Source: Alphaproteobacteria bacterium
GTDB lineage: Bacteria; Pseudomonadota; Alphaproteobacteria; Micropepsales; Micropepsaceae
NCBI GenBank assembly: GCA_003139615.1
Contig: PLJH01000115.1
Span: 1 to 54,604, forward strand
Length of the DNA: 54,604 nucleotides
Direction: 5' to 3'
Below the pieces are notes generated by a model that searched no databases, was not told where the DNA came from, and saw only the letters and a program-made list of their open reading frames with translations. A program made the translations under genes and the position numbers. Shown piece by piece: positions 40,224 through 48,871 of this stretch; within the stretch, counting starts at the first letter, position 1, and every line of letters begins with the position of its first letter.

Positions 40224-41434
40224 AGCTTCTCGCTCTGGGCGCCGCTCAGATAATTCTCAATCAGCGGATAGATCGCTTCGAGAAAGGCCGCGTTGAGGCC
40301 GGCCGATTTGGCGAGATCGAAGTCGCAGCCGGAGCCTGACTCATTCGCGGGCTTGCCGGGAGTTTTCGTACCAGTGGGCGTGAGCGATGCGCTCACGCGG
40401 TAGTCTTCGCCCGAAAGCGCGGCGGTGCCCGAAACCGTGAAGCCTTGATTCTGTCCCGGCATTGCGGGTTCCGAAAAGGTGAAGCCGATCGCATCGCCGC
40501 CCGCCGCGCGCGTCTGCAATTGGCCGAGCGGCACACTGCCCGCCTGTTCGCCGCTGAGCGCCGAAAACGCCGATTTCACCATCGCATCGGTCAGCGCGCA
40601 TTTGACCTCGCGCACCCGCAGCATCGCCTGGATGTCGAGCGTCTGCTTCGCGACACGCGCGCCCGACGCGGCATCCGTCTTCTCGAATTGCACGGTCTTG
40701 TGGAACGTGTAGGTGCGGTTGCCGCCTGCGCTGGTCATCGTCTGAAGTCCGAAAGCCGGAATACCCATCAGATAGTTCACCGTGGGATCCGGGCTGTGCA
40801 CCGTGTCACTGGGCTCGGCACCGGTCGATACGTCGGAACTCCAGTCGAATTTCGCCGATTGCGCGCTGTCCGGATCGATCGAGGGACCCATGGAGGCGAG
40901 CGGCACCGCGGTGCAATCGGTCGAGTTCGAAGTCTTCGACTGAAAGCTGCAGGCGCCCAAAATATTCCTCGCGCGAATTTCGGAACGCACGGTCATAACG
41001 CCATTGTCGCCGGGGATGAGCGTAGCCGAGACGGAATCGTTTCCGAACGTGCCGTTGAACTGCTTTTTTACGATTATCGAGAAGCCTTTGCCCGTCGTCG
41101 TGTCCGTGGCGTTGTATTGCAGGCTGCCATTGCCGGAGGGCTGGGCGGCGTTCTTCTTCGCCTCGTCCGGAGACATTTCGCTGAAATCGACGAGCTGGCC
41201 GTCTGCGATAGTGACCGAATAGGGCCGCTTCACCGTGCCGTGAAACGACATGTTTTCGGTCGTCGCGCCGTGCTCGTCATTGTGGCCGTATTTGCGTGTG
41301 TAGCTTTCCGTATAGGTGAAGTTCACGATGAGTTCGCCGCGCGCCGCCTCGCTTGCGGGCGCAGCCCCATCCGCCGCCGGTCCTGCCAGCACGATTGCGC
41401 AAGCGGCAACACAAAGTCCCAACCCTTTTTGCAT
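40220..41434 (-). CDS. Exported protein of unknown function (404 aa)
   Basis: A 404-residue protein with a Sec leader (LCVAACAIVLAGPAADG). The mature chain is Ser/Thr/Gly-rich and beta-type (ELIVNFTYTESYTRKYG, RPYSVTIADGQLVDFS, MTVRSEIRARNILGAC), with four cysteines and no recognised catalytic motif. It lies 78 bases downstream of the histidine kinase gene on the same strand and could be its third cistron, but a link to the signalling pair is inference. Family unknown. Confidence 0.7.
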   Translation of the reverse strand: MQKGLGLCVAACAIVLAGPAADGAAPASEAARGELIVNFTYTESYTRKYGHNDEHGATTENMSFHGTVKRPYSVTIADGQLVDFSEMSPDEAKKNAAQPSGNGSLQYNATDTTTGKGFSIIVKKQFNGTFGNDSVSATLIPGDNGVMTVRSEIRARNILGACSFQSKTSNSTDCTAVPLASMGPSIDPDSAQSAKFDWSSDVSTGAEPSDTVHSPDPTVNYLMGIPAFGLQTMTSAGGNRTYTFHKTVQFEKTDAASGARVAKQTLDIQAMLRVREVKCALTDAMVKSAFSALSGEQAGSVPLGQLQTRAAGGDAIGFTFSEPAMPGQNQGFTVSGTAALSGEDYRVSASLTPTGTKTPGKPANESGSGCDFDLAKSAGLNAAFLEAIYPLIENYLSGAQSEKL

Positions 41435-41512
41435 CGAATCCCCCGGAGCGCGCGAACCCTATCGCTGCGGAAAGCCGTTGGGCAAGGTGAGGAGATAGGG
41501 CGGTCGATTTCG

Positions 41513-42862
41513 TCAGAGCCGCAACGTGAACGTGGCGCCGCCGCCTGGTGTGTCGGACACATCGATCGCGCCCCCATGGGCCACAGCAATCTGGCGGACG
41601 AGCGTGAGGCCGACGCCCGTCCCCTGCCGTTTCGTGGTGAAGAACGGTACGAAAATCTTGTCGCGCTGTGCCGGGTCGATTCCGGGGCCATTGTCCGCCA
41701 CGACGATCACCACGCGGCCGTCGGAATCGCGGCGGGCGGCGAGGTGGATTTGCGCATGCACTTCGTTCGCCAACGCTTCCATCGCATTGCGCACGAGGTT
41801 GATCAGCGCCTGATCGAGCAGTTCGGAGTCCGCAGCGATTTCCAGCGTTTCGGGCTCGACGATTGCCGCGAGTTCGATGCCGCGCAGCGCGAGATCGGCC
41901 GCGAGCAAACGGTTCAGGCGCGCGAATACGCGCCGGAGCGGAAGCATTTCGATCTGTGTCACCAGCCTCTTCGTCAGCCGGCGATGGTTCTGCACGAAAT
42001 GCAGGAGGCCTTCGCTCCTGCGCGCCACGGTCTCGAGCGCTTCGCCCGCATCCGTCAGCGCCGCGAAATTCGGATCGTCCTCCGGCATCCGAGCGAGCAT
42101 GTTGCGCACGAGATCATGCGCGGTCGCGGCGAGCGAAGATACGGGTGTCAGAGAATTCATCACCTCATGCGACATGACACGGATGACGGTCTGCCAGGCG
42201 GCCAGTTCCTGGGCGTTCAGTTCGCTCTCGATGTTCTGCAGCGAGACGATGCGCCGTCGCTCTCCCCTCAGCGTCAATCCGGTCGCGGCTGCTTTCAGTT
42301 GCAATGTGCCAGATGTCCGCTCCATCCGCAGGATTGCGGTGGCGCCGGGACGCAGCGCGTCGATGCTGGCCGCAAACGAGTCTCCGTAACGCGCGAATTG
42401 CGCGGCATTGACGAGCGCGGTTTCGAAAAGCCGTCGCGCCGCCATGTTGAGCAGTTGCACGCCGCCCGCATCGTCGATCGAAATGAGCGCGACGGGAACA
42501 TGGGCGAGCAGCGCCTGGAAATAGCGGGCCTGCTCCTCGCGCTGCGTGCGGCTGATGCGAAGTCGGTCCAGCACGCGCGTCATCGCGGAACCCAATTCGC
42601 TATACGCCGAATCGCCGCGCAATCCGGAAAAGCTCTGCAACGCGTCGTCGAACGACACGGCGTCGAGAAAGCGCGCGATCTCGCGGCCGGAATAGGTCGC
42701 GAACTGCAGGAACAGCGCAATCTGGATGAGCGCCATCGCGATGCCGAGCGCCATGCACAGATACCATTGGGTGTGCATCGTCATCCACGCGATGGCCGCA
42801 AATGTGAGGAACAGCGCGGCGCTGCGCAGCGCGATGCCGGTGCGGAAGCGGCTAGAGCCCAT
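41513..42862 (-). CDS. Sensor histidine kinase (NtrY-like)
   Basis: A 449-residue kinase with two N-terminal membrane helices (about 10-28 and 33-53) separated by only a few residues, so no large periplasmic sensor. A PAS-like domain (about 113-205; HVPVALISIDDAGGVQLLN) precedes the dimerisation domain with phospho-acceptor His232 in VMSHEVMNSLTP, and the HATPase_c domain with N box LINLVRNAMEAL, VVADNGPGI and GTGVGLTLVRQIAVAHGG. It probably senses a membrane or cytoplasmic signal and phosphorylates the co-encoded sigma-54 activator. Its ATG lies 11 bases inside the activator gene, so the pair is translationally coupled. Confidence 0.92.
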   Translation of the reverse strand: MGSSRFRTGIALRSAALFLTFAAIAWMTMHTQWYLCMALGIAMALIQIALFLQFATYSGREIARFLDAVSFDDALQSFSGLRGDSAYSELGSAMTRVLDRLRISRTQREEQARYFQALLAHVPVALISIDDAGGVQLLNMAARRLFETALVNAAQFARYGDSFAASIDALRPGATAILRMERTSGTLQLKAAATGLTLRGERRRIVSLQNIESELNAQELAAWQTVIRVMSHEVMNSLTPVSSLAATAHDLVRNMLARMPEDDPNFAALTDAGEALETVARRSEGLLHFVQNHRRLTKRLVTQIEMLPLRRVFARLNRLLAADLALRGIELAAIVEPETLEIAADSELLDQALINLVRNAMEALANEVHAQIHLAARRDSDGRVVIVVADNGPGIDPAQRDKIFVPFFTTKRQGTGVGLTLVRQIAVAHGGAIDVSDTPGGGATFTLRL

Positions 42863-44243
42863 ATTTTTCCATCCGCCGGTAGAGCGAGGCGCGCGTGAGG
42901 CCGAGCGCCTGGGCGGCCCGGCTCACATTGCCCTTGTGACGTTCCAGCGCCCGCCCGATGGTGCTGCGTTCCATCGCATCGAGCTTGGGAACGTTGTCTT
43001 CGGGAACCGCGCGATCCCGCGCGCCGTTGGGCGGCGCGGTGAGGGGAAAGTCCGCCGCTTCGAGCAGCGGACCTTCGCTCAGGATCACGGCGCGTTCCAC
43101 GGCGTGACGCAGCGCGCGCAAATTTCCGGGCCACGCGTGGGCGACGAGAAGGTCGAGGGCTGTCGCACTCAGCCGCTTGATGGGGAAATTGTATTTCTGC
43201 GCATAGAGCGCGATGAAATGCTCCAGCAAGAGTGGAATGTCTTCCCGCCTGTCGCGCAGCGGCGGCAGCAAAATCTCCACCGTGTTGATGCGGTAGAGCA
43301 GGTCCTGACGGAACACGTTTTCGTCGACGAGACCCTTCGGCGCGAGATTGGTGGCGCAGATGAGGCGGACGTCGATCGGCTCGGATTTTTCCGCCCCCAC
43401 CGGAACCACCTCGCGCCGCTCAATCGCCGTCAACAATTTGCTCTGCAGATGAAGCGGTACGTTACCGATCTCGTCGAGGAACAGCGTGCCCCCTGCGGCG
43501 GCGCGGAAAAAGCCGATGCGATCTTCCTTCGCATCCGTGAAGGCGCCACGGCGATGGCCGAACAACTCGCTTTCGAACAGCTGCGGCGACAGCGCGCCCA
43601 GATCGACGCGCAGGAACACTTCCGCCGCCCGCCGCGAGCGGCGATGAATCTCGCGAGCCACCAGTTCCTTGCCGGTGCCGTTCTCCCCGAGGACCAGCAC
43701 ATTCGCGTCGGTGGGCGCGGCGCGCCGGATCGTCTCGAACACGCCCTGCATCGCCGGCGAATTGCCGATGAGCTCTGTTTCGGTGTGCGTAGCGGCGGCA
43801 AGGCCGCGATTGCGGCTGCGCAACTCTGCCACTTCGAGGCGCGAACGGCGCAAATTGGCCGCGGAGATCAGCGTTGCCAGCAGCCTTTCGTTTTCCCAGG
43901 GCTTGATGACAAAATCCGCGGCACCGTGCTTCATCGCCTGGACCGCTAGCTCGACATCGCCATGTGCGGTCACGAGCACAACCACGGCGTTCGGATCGAG
44001 CGTCAGCACCTCCGTCAGTCGCCGCAAACCTTCGGCGCCGTCATCGGCGCCCATCGCAAAATTCATGTCGAGCAGCAGAACGTCGAACGCGTTTTGCCGG
44101 ACCAGATCTGCGAGGCGCGATGGGTCGCGCAAGGTCTGGACGGAGGCAAAATGCTGCTTCAACAGCAGACGCGCGGCGAGAAGGATGTCTTCCTGGTCGT
44201 CGACCACGAGGATGCGGGCGGAGCTGGGGAAGGCAGGAGCCAT
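42852..44243 (-). CDS. Sigma-54-dependent response regulator (NtrC family)
   Basis: A 463-residue activator: receiver domain (Asp14-Asp15 acidic pocket, phospho-acceptor Asp59 in LLLDMNF, Lys114), central AAA+ domain with Walker A LGENGTGKE (185-193), the sigma-54 contact loop GAFTDA (233-238, a variant of GAFTGA) and Walker B GTLFLDEIGN, and a Fis-type HTH (HKGNVSRAAQALGLTRASLYRRM, near the end). It turns on sigma-54 promoters when phosphorylated. Its target is almost certainly the divergent exporter operon, which has a -24/-12 promoter and a palindrome 12 bases upstream of this gene. This module (kinase, activator, adaptor, MacB-like ATPase and FtsX-like permeases) recurs in Gram-negatives as a regulated efflux set. 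Confidence 0.93.
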   Translation of the reverse strand: MAPAFPSSARILVVDDQEDILLAARLLLKQHFASVQTLRDPSRLADLVRQNAFDVLLLDMNFAMGADDGAEGLRRLTEVLTLDPNAVVVLVTAHGDVELAVQAMKHGAADFVIKPWENERLLATLISAANLRRSRLEVAELRSRNRGLAAATHTETELIGNSPAMQGVFETIRRAAPTDANVLVLGENGTGKELVAREIHRRSRRAAEVFLRVDLGALSPQLFESELFGHRRGAFTDAKEDRIGFFRAAAGGTLFLDEIGNVPLHLQSKLLTAIERREVVPVGAEKSEPIDVRLICATNLAPKGLVDENVFRQDLLYRINTVEILLPPLRDRREDIPLLLEHFIALYAQKYNFPIKRLSATALDLLVAHAWPGNLRALRHAVERAVILSEGPLLEAADFPLTAPPNGARDRAVPEDNVPKLDAMERSTIGRALERHKGNVSRAAQALGLTRASLYRRMEKYGL

Positions 44244-44254
44244 GTGTTCGTAAT

Positions 44255-44268
44255 CGGACAGGTGTCCG
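44255..44268. promoter_or_regulatory. Palindromic upstream activator site candidate
   Basis: CGGACAGGTGTCCG is a perfect inverted repeat (6 bp, 2-base spacer), 74 bases upstream of the sigma-54 promoter, a normal distance for an NtrC-type enhancer. A GTGTCCGC/GTGTACGC direct-repeat pair follows directly. The site is also 12 bases upstream of the activator start, which would allow autoregulation. Confidence 0.5.
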
Positions 44269-44341
44269 CACGAGTGTACGCTTGCGCACAGCCGCCCGCC
44301 AAGCTGGGGAGTTATCTCATTGAATTTGCTGGAATAATCTC

Positions 44342-44357
44342 TGGCATGCGGGTTGCG
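44342..44357 (+). promoter_or_regulatory. Sigma-54 (-24/-12) promoter of the exporter operon
   Basis: TGGCATGCGGGTTGCG matches the sigma-54 consensus TGGCAC-N5-TTGCW closely, with GG (44343-44344) and GC (44355-44356) spaced by 10 bases. Transcription would start near 44368, just after a potential GTG/ATG start at 44363-44369 and well before the ATG at 44477, which decides the adaptor start. Confidence 0.8.
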
Positions 44358-44476
44358 ATACGGTGTTCATGGGCTTTGGCGAAAGGCTAATTGCGCAAGG
44401 CGAACGCGCGATCCAGGCGATCCGCGAGCGGCTTCCGCACGACCAATCGCCCCAAGCAGCGCCATCTGGCGACGGA

Positions 44477-45703
44477 ATGGATCGGGTCATTACCCGCAAA
44501 CCCGCATGGCAGCGATACGCGCCTTACGCGGCGGGCACAGTTCTTCTTGTCGGCGCGGCAGTGTGGTTGCTCGCCGGCAGCGGCGGACATGTCTATCGCG
44601 TGCCGATCGACCGGCTGACCACGGGGACGGTCACGGAAGGCCCGTTCGAGGATTTCGTCGCCGTGCGCGGAGCGGTTGCGCCGTTCATCACGAACTATCT
44701 GACAACCGACCAGGGCGGGACCGTGAAACAAGTGCTGGTGGAGGACGGCACAATCGTGAAACGTGGCGAGCAACTCGTCATCCTGTCCAATCCTGCCCTC
44801 CAGCTTCAAGTCGCCGCACAGCAACTGACGTTCGAGCAGACGCGCTTCAAATACGAGCACGATATCCTCGATATCGACCACGCGATCAGCAAGCTGAAAG
44901 CCGATCTGGCGCGCGACAAGGTTCTGCTCGACGGCAACGCCATTGCGCCCGCGACCTACAAGGAAGAGCAGGAAGATTATGCCTATCAGTTGAAGTTGCG
45001 GTCGGCGACGCTTGCGTCGCGCGATATGGAGCAGAAGGTCCGCGCCACCCAGCTTATGGGCGAAACCCAATCCAGCGATATCGTGGACGGCTCCACTATC
45101 ATTGGCAATGCAGCCGTCGAAGCCCTGACGATCCGTGCGCCGATGGACGGGCAATTGGCGGCGCTGGATGCTGAAGTCGGTCAAACCAAGGCGCAAGGCG
45201 CGGTACTGGGCGAAATCGACTCCCGAGACCGTTTCAAGCTTACGGCGCAAGTCGATGAATTCTATCTCGGCCGTATTGTCCTTGGGCAGGAAGCGCTCTT
45301 CACGATCGACGGCCGCGACTATAAAGCCAGGATTGCAAAAATCTATCCGCAGGTCGCCAACGGTACGTTCAAGGCCGATCTGTATTTCGTCGATACGACA
45401 CCAGCGGGAATTCACAATGGCGAAGCCGTCGATCTGAAGATCGAGCTTGGGGGAGCCGCGCGTGCGATGATGCTACCCAATGGCCCGTTCTACCAGGACA
45501 CCGGCGGCAATTGGGTCTTCGTGGTGTCGCCGGATGGCGGCTCCGCGACGCGACGCACGGTCAGGCTCGGCCGCCGCAATCCCGAATTTGTGGAAGTGCT
45601 GGACGGACTGAAGCCGGGCGAGAAGGTCATCGTCTCCGGTTACGAAGCGTTCCAGACCGTCGATCGCGTCGAATTCGAGAAGCCGGACAATGGCAGCAAC
45701 TGA
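44477..45703 (+). CDS. Periplasmic adaptor (HlyD/MacA-like) of a tripartite ABC exporter
   Basis: A 408-residue membrane-fusion protein: membrane helix at about 17-34, barrel-sandwich halves (GGTVKQVLVEDGTIVKRGEQLVIL and EALTIRAPMDGQLAAL), a coiled-coil hairpin between (about 110-200) and a beta-barrel plus membrane-proximal domain. It links the inner-membrane permease to the outer-membrane channel. The frame extends upstream to 44363, but the predicted sigma-54 start at about 44368 would leave that part out, and the ATG at 44477 begins MDRVITRK, just ahead of the membrane helix. Its stop lies 10 bases before the ATPase start. Confidence 0.9.
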   Translation: MDRVITRKPAWQRYAPYAAGTVLLVGAAVWLLAGSGGHVYRVPIDRLTTGTVTEGPFEDFVAVRGAVAPFITNYLTTDQGGTVKQVLVEDGTIVKRGEQLVILSNPALQLQVAAQQLTFEQTRFKYEHDILDIDHAISKLKADLARDKVLLDGNAIAPATYKEEQEDYAYQLKLRSATLASRDMEQKVRATQLMGETQSSDIVDGSTIIGNAAVEALTIRAPMDGQLAALDAEVGQTKAQGAVLGEIDSRDRFKLTAQVDEFYLGRIVLGQEALFTIDGRDYKARIAKIYPQVANGTFKADLYFVDTTPAGIHNGEAVDLKIELGGAARAMMLPNGPFYQDTGGNWVFVVSPDGGSATRRTVRLGRRNPEFVEVLDGLKPGEKVIVSGYEAFQTVDRVEFEKPDNGSN

Positions 45704-45713
45704 CGAGGCCCGC

Positions 45714-46400
45714 ATGATCATTTTCAAGCATCTGACCAAGGTCTACCGCACGACGGAGATCGAGACGACTGCGCTGCGCGATATCAATCTGGAAGTGGCG
45801 GCAGGAGAGTTCGTGGCGGTGATGGGTCCGTCCGGTTGCGGCAAATCCACCTTCCTCAACATTGTTGGCATGCTCGATAGTCCGTCCGGCGGCGAATATT
45901 GGTTCGGCGATCAGAACATCGCCGGCTATTCGGAGACCCAGCTTTCCGAATTGCGCAAGAACTCTATCGGTTTCGTGTTCCAGAGCTTCAACCTGATCGA
46001 CGAGCTGACTGTTTCCGAGAATGTCGAGCTCGCGCTGCTCTATCATCAGGACGTCTCGCCCGGGCAACGAAAGACCCGCGTGCGCGAGGCGCTCGAGCGC
46101 ATGAAGATCGCCCATCGCGCGCGACACATGCCGCAACAATTGTCCGGCGGTCAGCAACAGCGCGTGGCCGTTGCGCGCGCCGTCGTCTCGCGCCCCAAGC
46201 TGATCCTGGCCGACGAACCTACCGGCAATCTCGATACGGCCAATGGCGAAGAGGTGATGCAGCTTCTGACGGAGCTGAACGGCGAGGGCACCACGGTCGT
46301 GATGGTCACGCATTCGCACTCCCATGCCGAATACGCCCACCGCATCGTCAATCTGCTCGACGGCGCGGTCGTCACCGAAAGCATCCGGCAGGTGCTCTGA
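45714..46400 (+). CDS. ABC transporter ATP-binding protein, MacB/LolD type
   Basis: A 228-residue ATPase with Walker A GPSGCGKS (38-45), Q-loop in VFQSFNL, signature LSGGQQQR (143-150), Walker B LILADEPTGNLD and H-loop MVTHSHSHAE. The LolD/MacB/FtsE subfamily powers mechanotransmission by FtsX-fold permeases. The start ATG at 45714 follows GAGG; ATG at 45690 overlaps the adaptor end and is less likely. It is the only ATPase before three permease genes, so each permease probably shares it. Confidence 0.95.
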   Translation: MIIFKHLTKVYRTTEIETTALRDINLEVAAGEFVAVMGPSGCGKSTFLNIVGMLDSPSGGEYWFGDQNIAGYSETQLSELRKNSIGFVFQSFNLIDELTVSENVELALLYHQDVSPGQRKTRVREALERMKIAHRARHMPQQLSGGQQQRVAVARAVVSRPKLILADEPTGNLDTANGEEVMQLLTELNGEGTTVVMVTHSHSHAEYAHRIVNLLDGAVVTESIRQVL

Positions 46401-46410
46401 GGGAGCGGTC

Positions 46411-48861
46411 ATGTTCCGCAACTATCTCGTCACCGCGCTTCGCAACGTCACGCGGCACAAGCTTTACAGCTTCATCAATATCGCGGGTCTCGCGGTAGGA
46501 TTGTCCTGCGCGATTTTCATCGTTCTGTTCCTGCGCGACGAGCTTTCCTACGACAAATGGATTCCGGGCACGGAAAACGTCTACCGCGTCGAGTCGACAT
46601 TCTCGTTCCCCGGCGCGCCTTTACTATCGATGGCGGGCGTGCCCAATCCCGTCACCGCTGCGATGAAGGCGCAAATCCCGGAAGTGCAGGCGCAGACGCG
46701 CCTCGTGCCGCAGCGGATGACCGTCAAGATCGGCGACCGGCTGTTTTCCGAACGTGTCATGGTCGTCGATCCGAATTTCTTTCAAATGATCCGGCTGCCG
46801 CTTGTGGAAGGCGATCCCTCGGCTGTATTCGCGCAGCCTGAATCGCTTGTGATCTCGCAAACCGCCGCAAGGAAATATTTCGGAACCGCCGACCCGGTCG
46901 GCCGCCTCGTCACGATCGATGCGACCCACACCCTCAAAGTGACGGGTATCCTGAAAGACCTGCCGCACAACACGCAGCTGGTCGTCGACTCCGCGATTCC
47001 GAACACGTCGACGGCATTCGCCATGTCCCAAGGCGACCGCGCCGCTTGGCTGGAATTGGCGGGCTATGGCTATGTCAGGCTCGCGCCCGGAGCCGATCCG
47101 GATGCCGTTCTTTCAAAACTGCCGGCAATTCTCGACAGGAACATCGACACCAAACGGGACCTGAACGCCGACGTTCGGGGCAGTCACATTCTGCAGCTTC
47201 AGATGACGCGATTCCGGGACGTTCATCTCACACCACAGCCGGACATGGGCGGTATGACGCCGGCGGGCAGCCGGAGGACGGTCTACGGCTTCGCGATAAT
47301 TGCTGCGCTTATCGTCCTCATTGCCTGCTTCAATTTCATGAATCTGGCCACCGCGCGCGCGATGATGCGCGCCCGCGAAGTGGGATTGCGCAAGGCGATG
47401 GGCGCTGAACGGCGGCAATTGATCGCGCAATTTTTGGGGGAGTCGGTGCTGACGGCGCTGCTGGCGCTGGTCCTCGCACTCGCGCTTGTCGAGATACTGC
47501 TGCCCGCATTCGACGGATTTCTTGGTCGACCGATTTCCTTTCACTACATAGCGGACTGGCCCCTGACCTTCGGCATTTTCTCGACCGCCGTTGTCGCCGG
47601 GTTGCTGAGCGGGGTTTATCCCGCGCTTGTGCTCTCGGGGTTTCGCCCCGCGTTGACGCTCAAATCCAATTCCTCCGGCCAAAGCGGTTCCGGCGTCTTG
47701 CGCAGCGGCCTGGTGGTGATGCAATTCACGATATCCATAGGCCTCGGTATCGCGGCGCTGGTCGTCTTCGCGCAGATCGAATATGCGCGCACGCTCGACC
47801 TCGGCTTCGACCGGGACAATATCGTCGTGCTCTTCGAGCCCGATCCGCTCAACAACGGCCCCAAGCCTCTTTCCATCCCGGCACGCGACAGCCTTGCCCG
47901 TGCGCTGGCGTCCGATCCCGCAATTGCCGACGTGGCGCAGTCGGACGGCGACGGTGTTCCATTCGAGGGCCAGGAATCGAGCCCGGCGCGCATTCCCGGC
48001 AATCCGCAGCATTTCACGATCAGCCCGATCGACATCGCGCCCGAATTTCCCCGAACTTATCGGATGAGGCTTCTAGCCGGACGGTTTCTGTCGCGCGACC
48101 GTGGCACCGACCTCCATCACGCCGATTTTCTGCAGGACGGAAACAATGTCGTCATCAACGCGACGGCCGCACGCATGTTCGGCTTTACGCCATCCCATGC
48201 GCTGGGAACGGTGATCAGGGTTGCCGGCACGCGCGTCACGATTGTCGGCGTTCTCCAGGATGCGCTGTTTCGGGCGGCTCAAACAGCGCCGATGGCCACG
48301 GTCTATTACTTCAATCCCAGATTGTTCGACATCATATCCATTCGCGTGAAAAGCGGGCGCGCGCCCGAAGCACTCGCCTTCATCGACAGCACATGGCGCC
48401 GCTTTGCACCGACCATGGCGGTCCGGCGGCGGTTTCTCAATGAAAGTTTCGACGAGCTTCTTGCGGGGGATGAGCAGCAGGGCGCGATGTTCGGTATATT
48501 CGTCGCCATTGCCATCTTCATTGCGTGCCTCGGTCTGTTCGGGCTCGCCGCATTCAACTCCGAGCGCCGGACACGGGAGATCGGCGTTCGAAAAGTCTTC
48601 GGCGCGCGCACGCGCGATATCGTGCGGTTGTTGCTTTGGCAGTTCTCGATTCCGGTGCTCATCGCCAATGCGATCGCATGGCCGGTTGCCTGGTACTACC
48701 TGGACCACTGGCTTGAGGGCTACGCCTATCGCATTGCGCTGAACCCGCTTTACTTCGCCGGCGTAGGATTGGCGGCCCTCCTGATCGCATGGGCGACGGT
48801 GATCGGTCACGCCGTGCGCGTCGCACGCTGCAATCCCGTTCACGCCTTGCGCTACGAATAG
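46411..48861 (+). CDS. FtsX-like ABC permease 1 of 3
   Basis: An 816-residue permease with two FtsX modules: membrane helix at about 21-43, first periplasmic (MacB_PCD-like) domain about 45-285, three helices at about 291-312, 340-365 and 385-410, a central helix near 435-455, a second periplasmic domain about 470-690 and three helices at the end (about 693-715, 745-765, 780-800). The start MFRNYLVTALRNVTRHKLYSF and the end NPVHALRYE are shared with the two following genes. It couples ATP hydrolysis to export through the adaptor. The ATG at 46411 follows GGGAG. Ten-base gaps separate the permease genes. Confidence 0.93.
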   Translation: MFRNYLVTALRNVTRHKLYSFINIAGLAVGLSCAIFIVLFLRDELSYDKWIPGTENVYRVESTFSFPGAPLLSMAGVPNPVTAAMKAQIPEVQAQTRLVPQRMTVKIGDRLFSERVMVVDPNFFQMIRLPLVEGDPSAVFAQPESLVISQTAARKYFGTADPVGRLVTIDATHTLKVTGILKDLPHNTQLVVDSAIPNTSTAFAMSQGDRAAWLELAGYGYVRLAPGADPDAVLSKLPAILDRNIDTKRDLNADVRGSHILQLQMTRFRDVHLTPQPDMGGMTPAGSRRTVYGFAIIAALIVLIACFNFMNLATARAMMRAREVGLRKAMGAERRQLIAQFLGESVLTALLALVLALALVEILLPAFDGFLGRPISFHYIADWPLTFGIFSTAVVAGLLSGVYPALVLSGFRPALTLKSNSSGQSGSGVLRSGLVVMQFTISIGLGIAALVVFAQIEYARTLDLGFDRDNIVVLFEPDPLNNGPKPLSIPARDSLARALASDPAIADVAQSDGDGVPFEGQESSPARIPGNPQHFTISPIDIAPEFPRTYRMRLLAGRFLSRDRGTDLHHADFLQDGNNVVINATAARMFGFTPSHALGTVIRVAGTRVTIVGVLQDALFRAAQTAPMATVYYFNPRLFDIISIRVKSGRAPEALAFIDSTWRRFAPTMAVRRRFLNESFDELLAGDEQQGAMFGIFVAIAIFIACLGLFGLAAFNSERRTREIGVRKVFGARTRDIVRLLLWQFSIPVLIANAIAWPVAWYYLDHWLEGYAYRIALNPLYFAGVGLAALLIAWATVIGHAVRVARCNPVHALRYE

Positions 48862-48871
48862 GAGGGTCGCG

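Noticed and set aside
40445..42898. Plus-strand open frame across the exported protein and histidine kinase genes
   Set aside because: It crosses two genes on the other strand whose leader and kinase motifs are intact; the translation is Arg-rich and domain-free.
44363..44476. In-frame GTG/ATG extension of the adaptor gene
   Set aside because: The predicted sigma-54 transcription start falls at or after these codons, and the ATG at 44477 gives a normal adaptor N-terminus.
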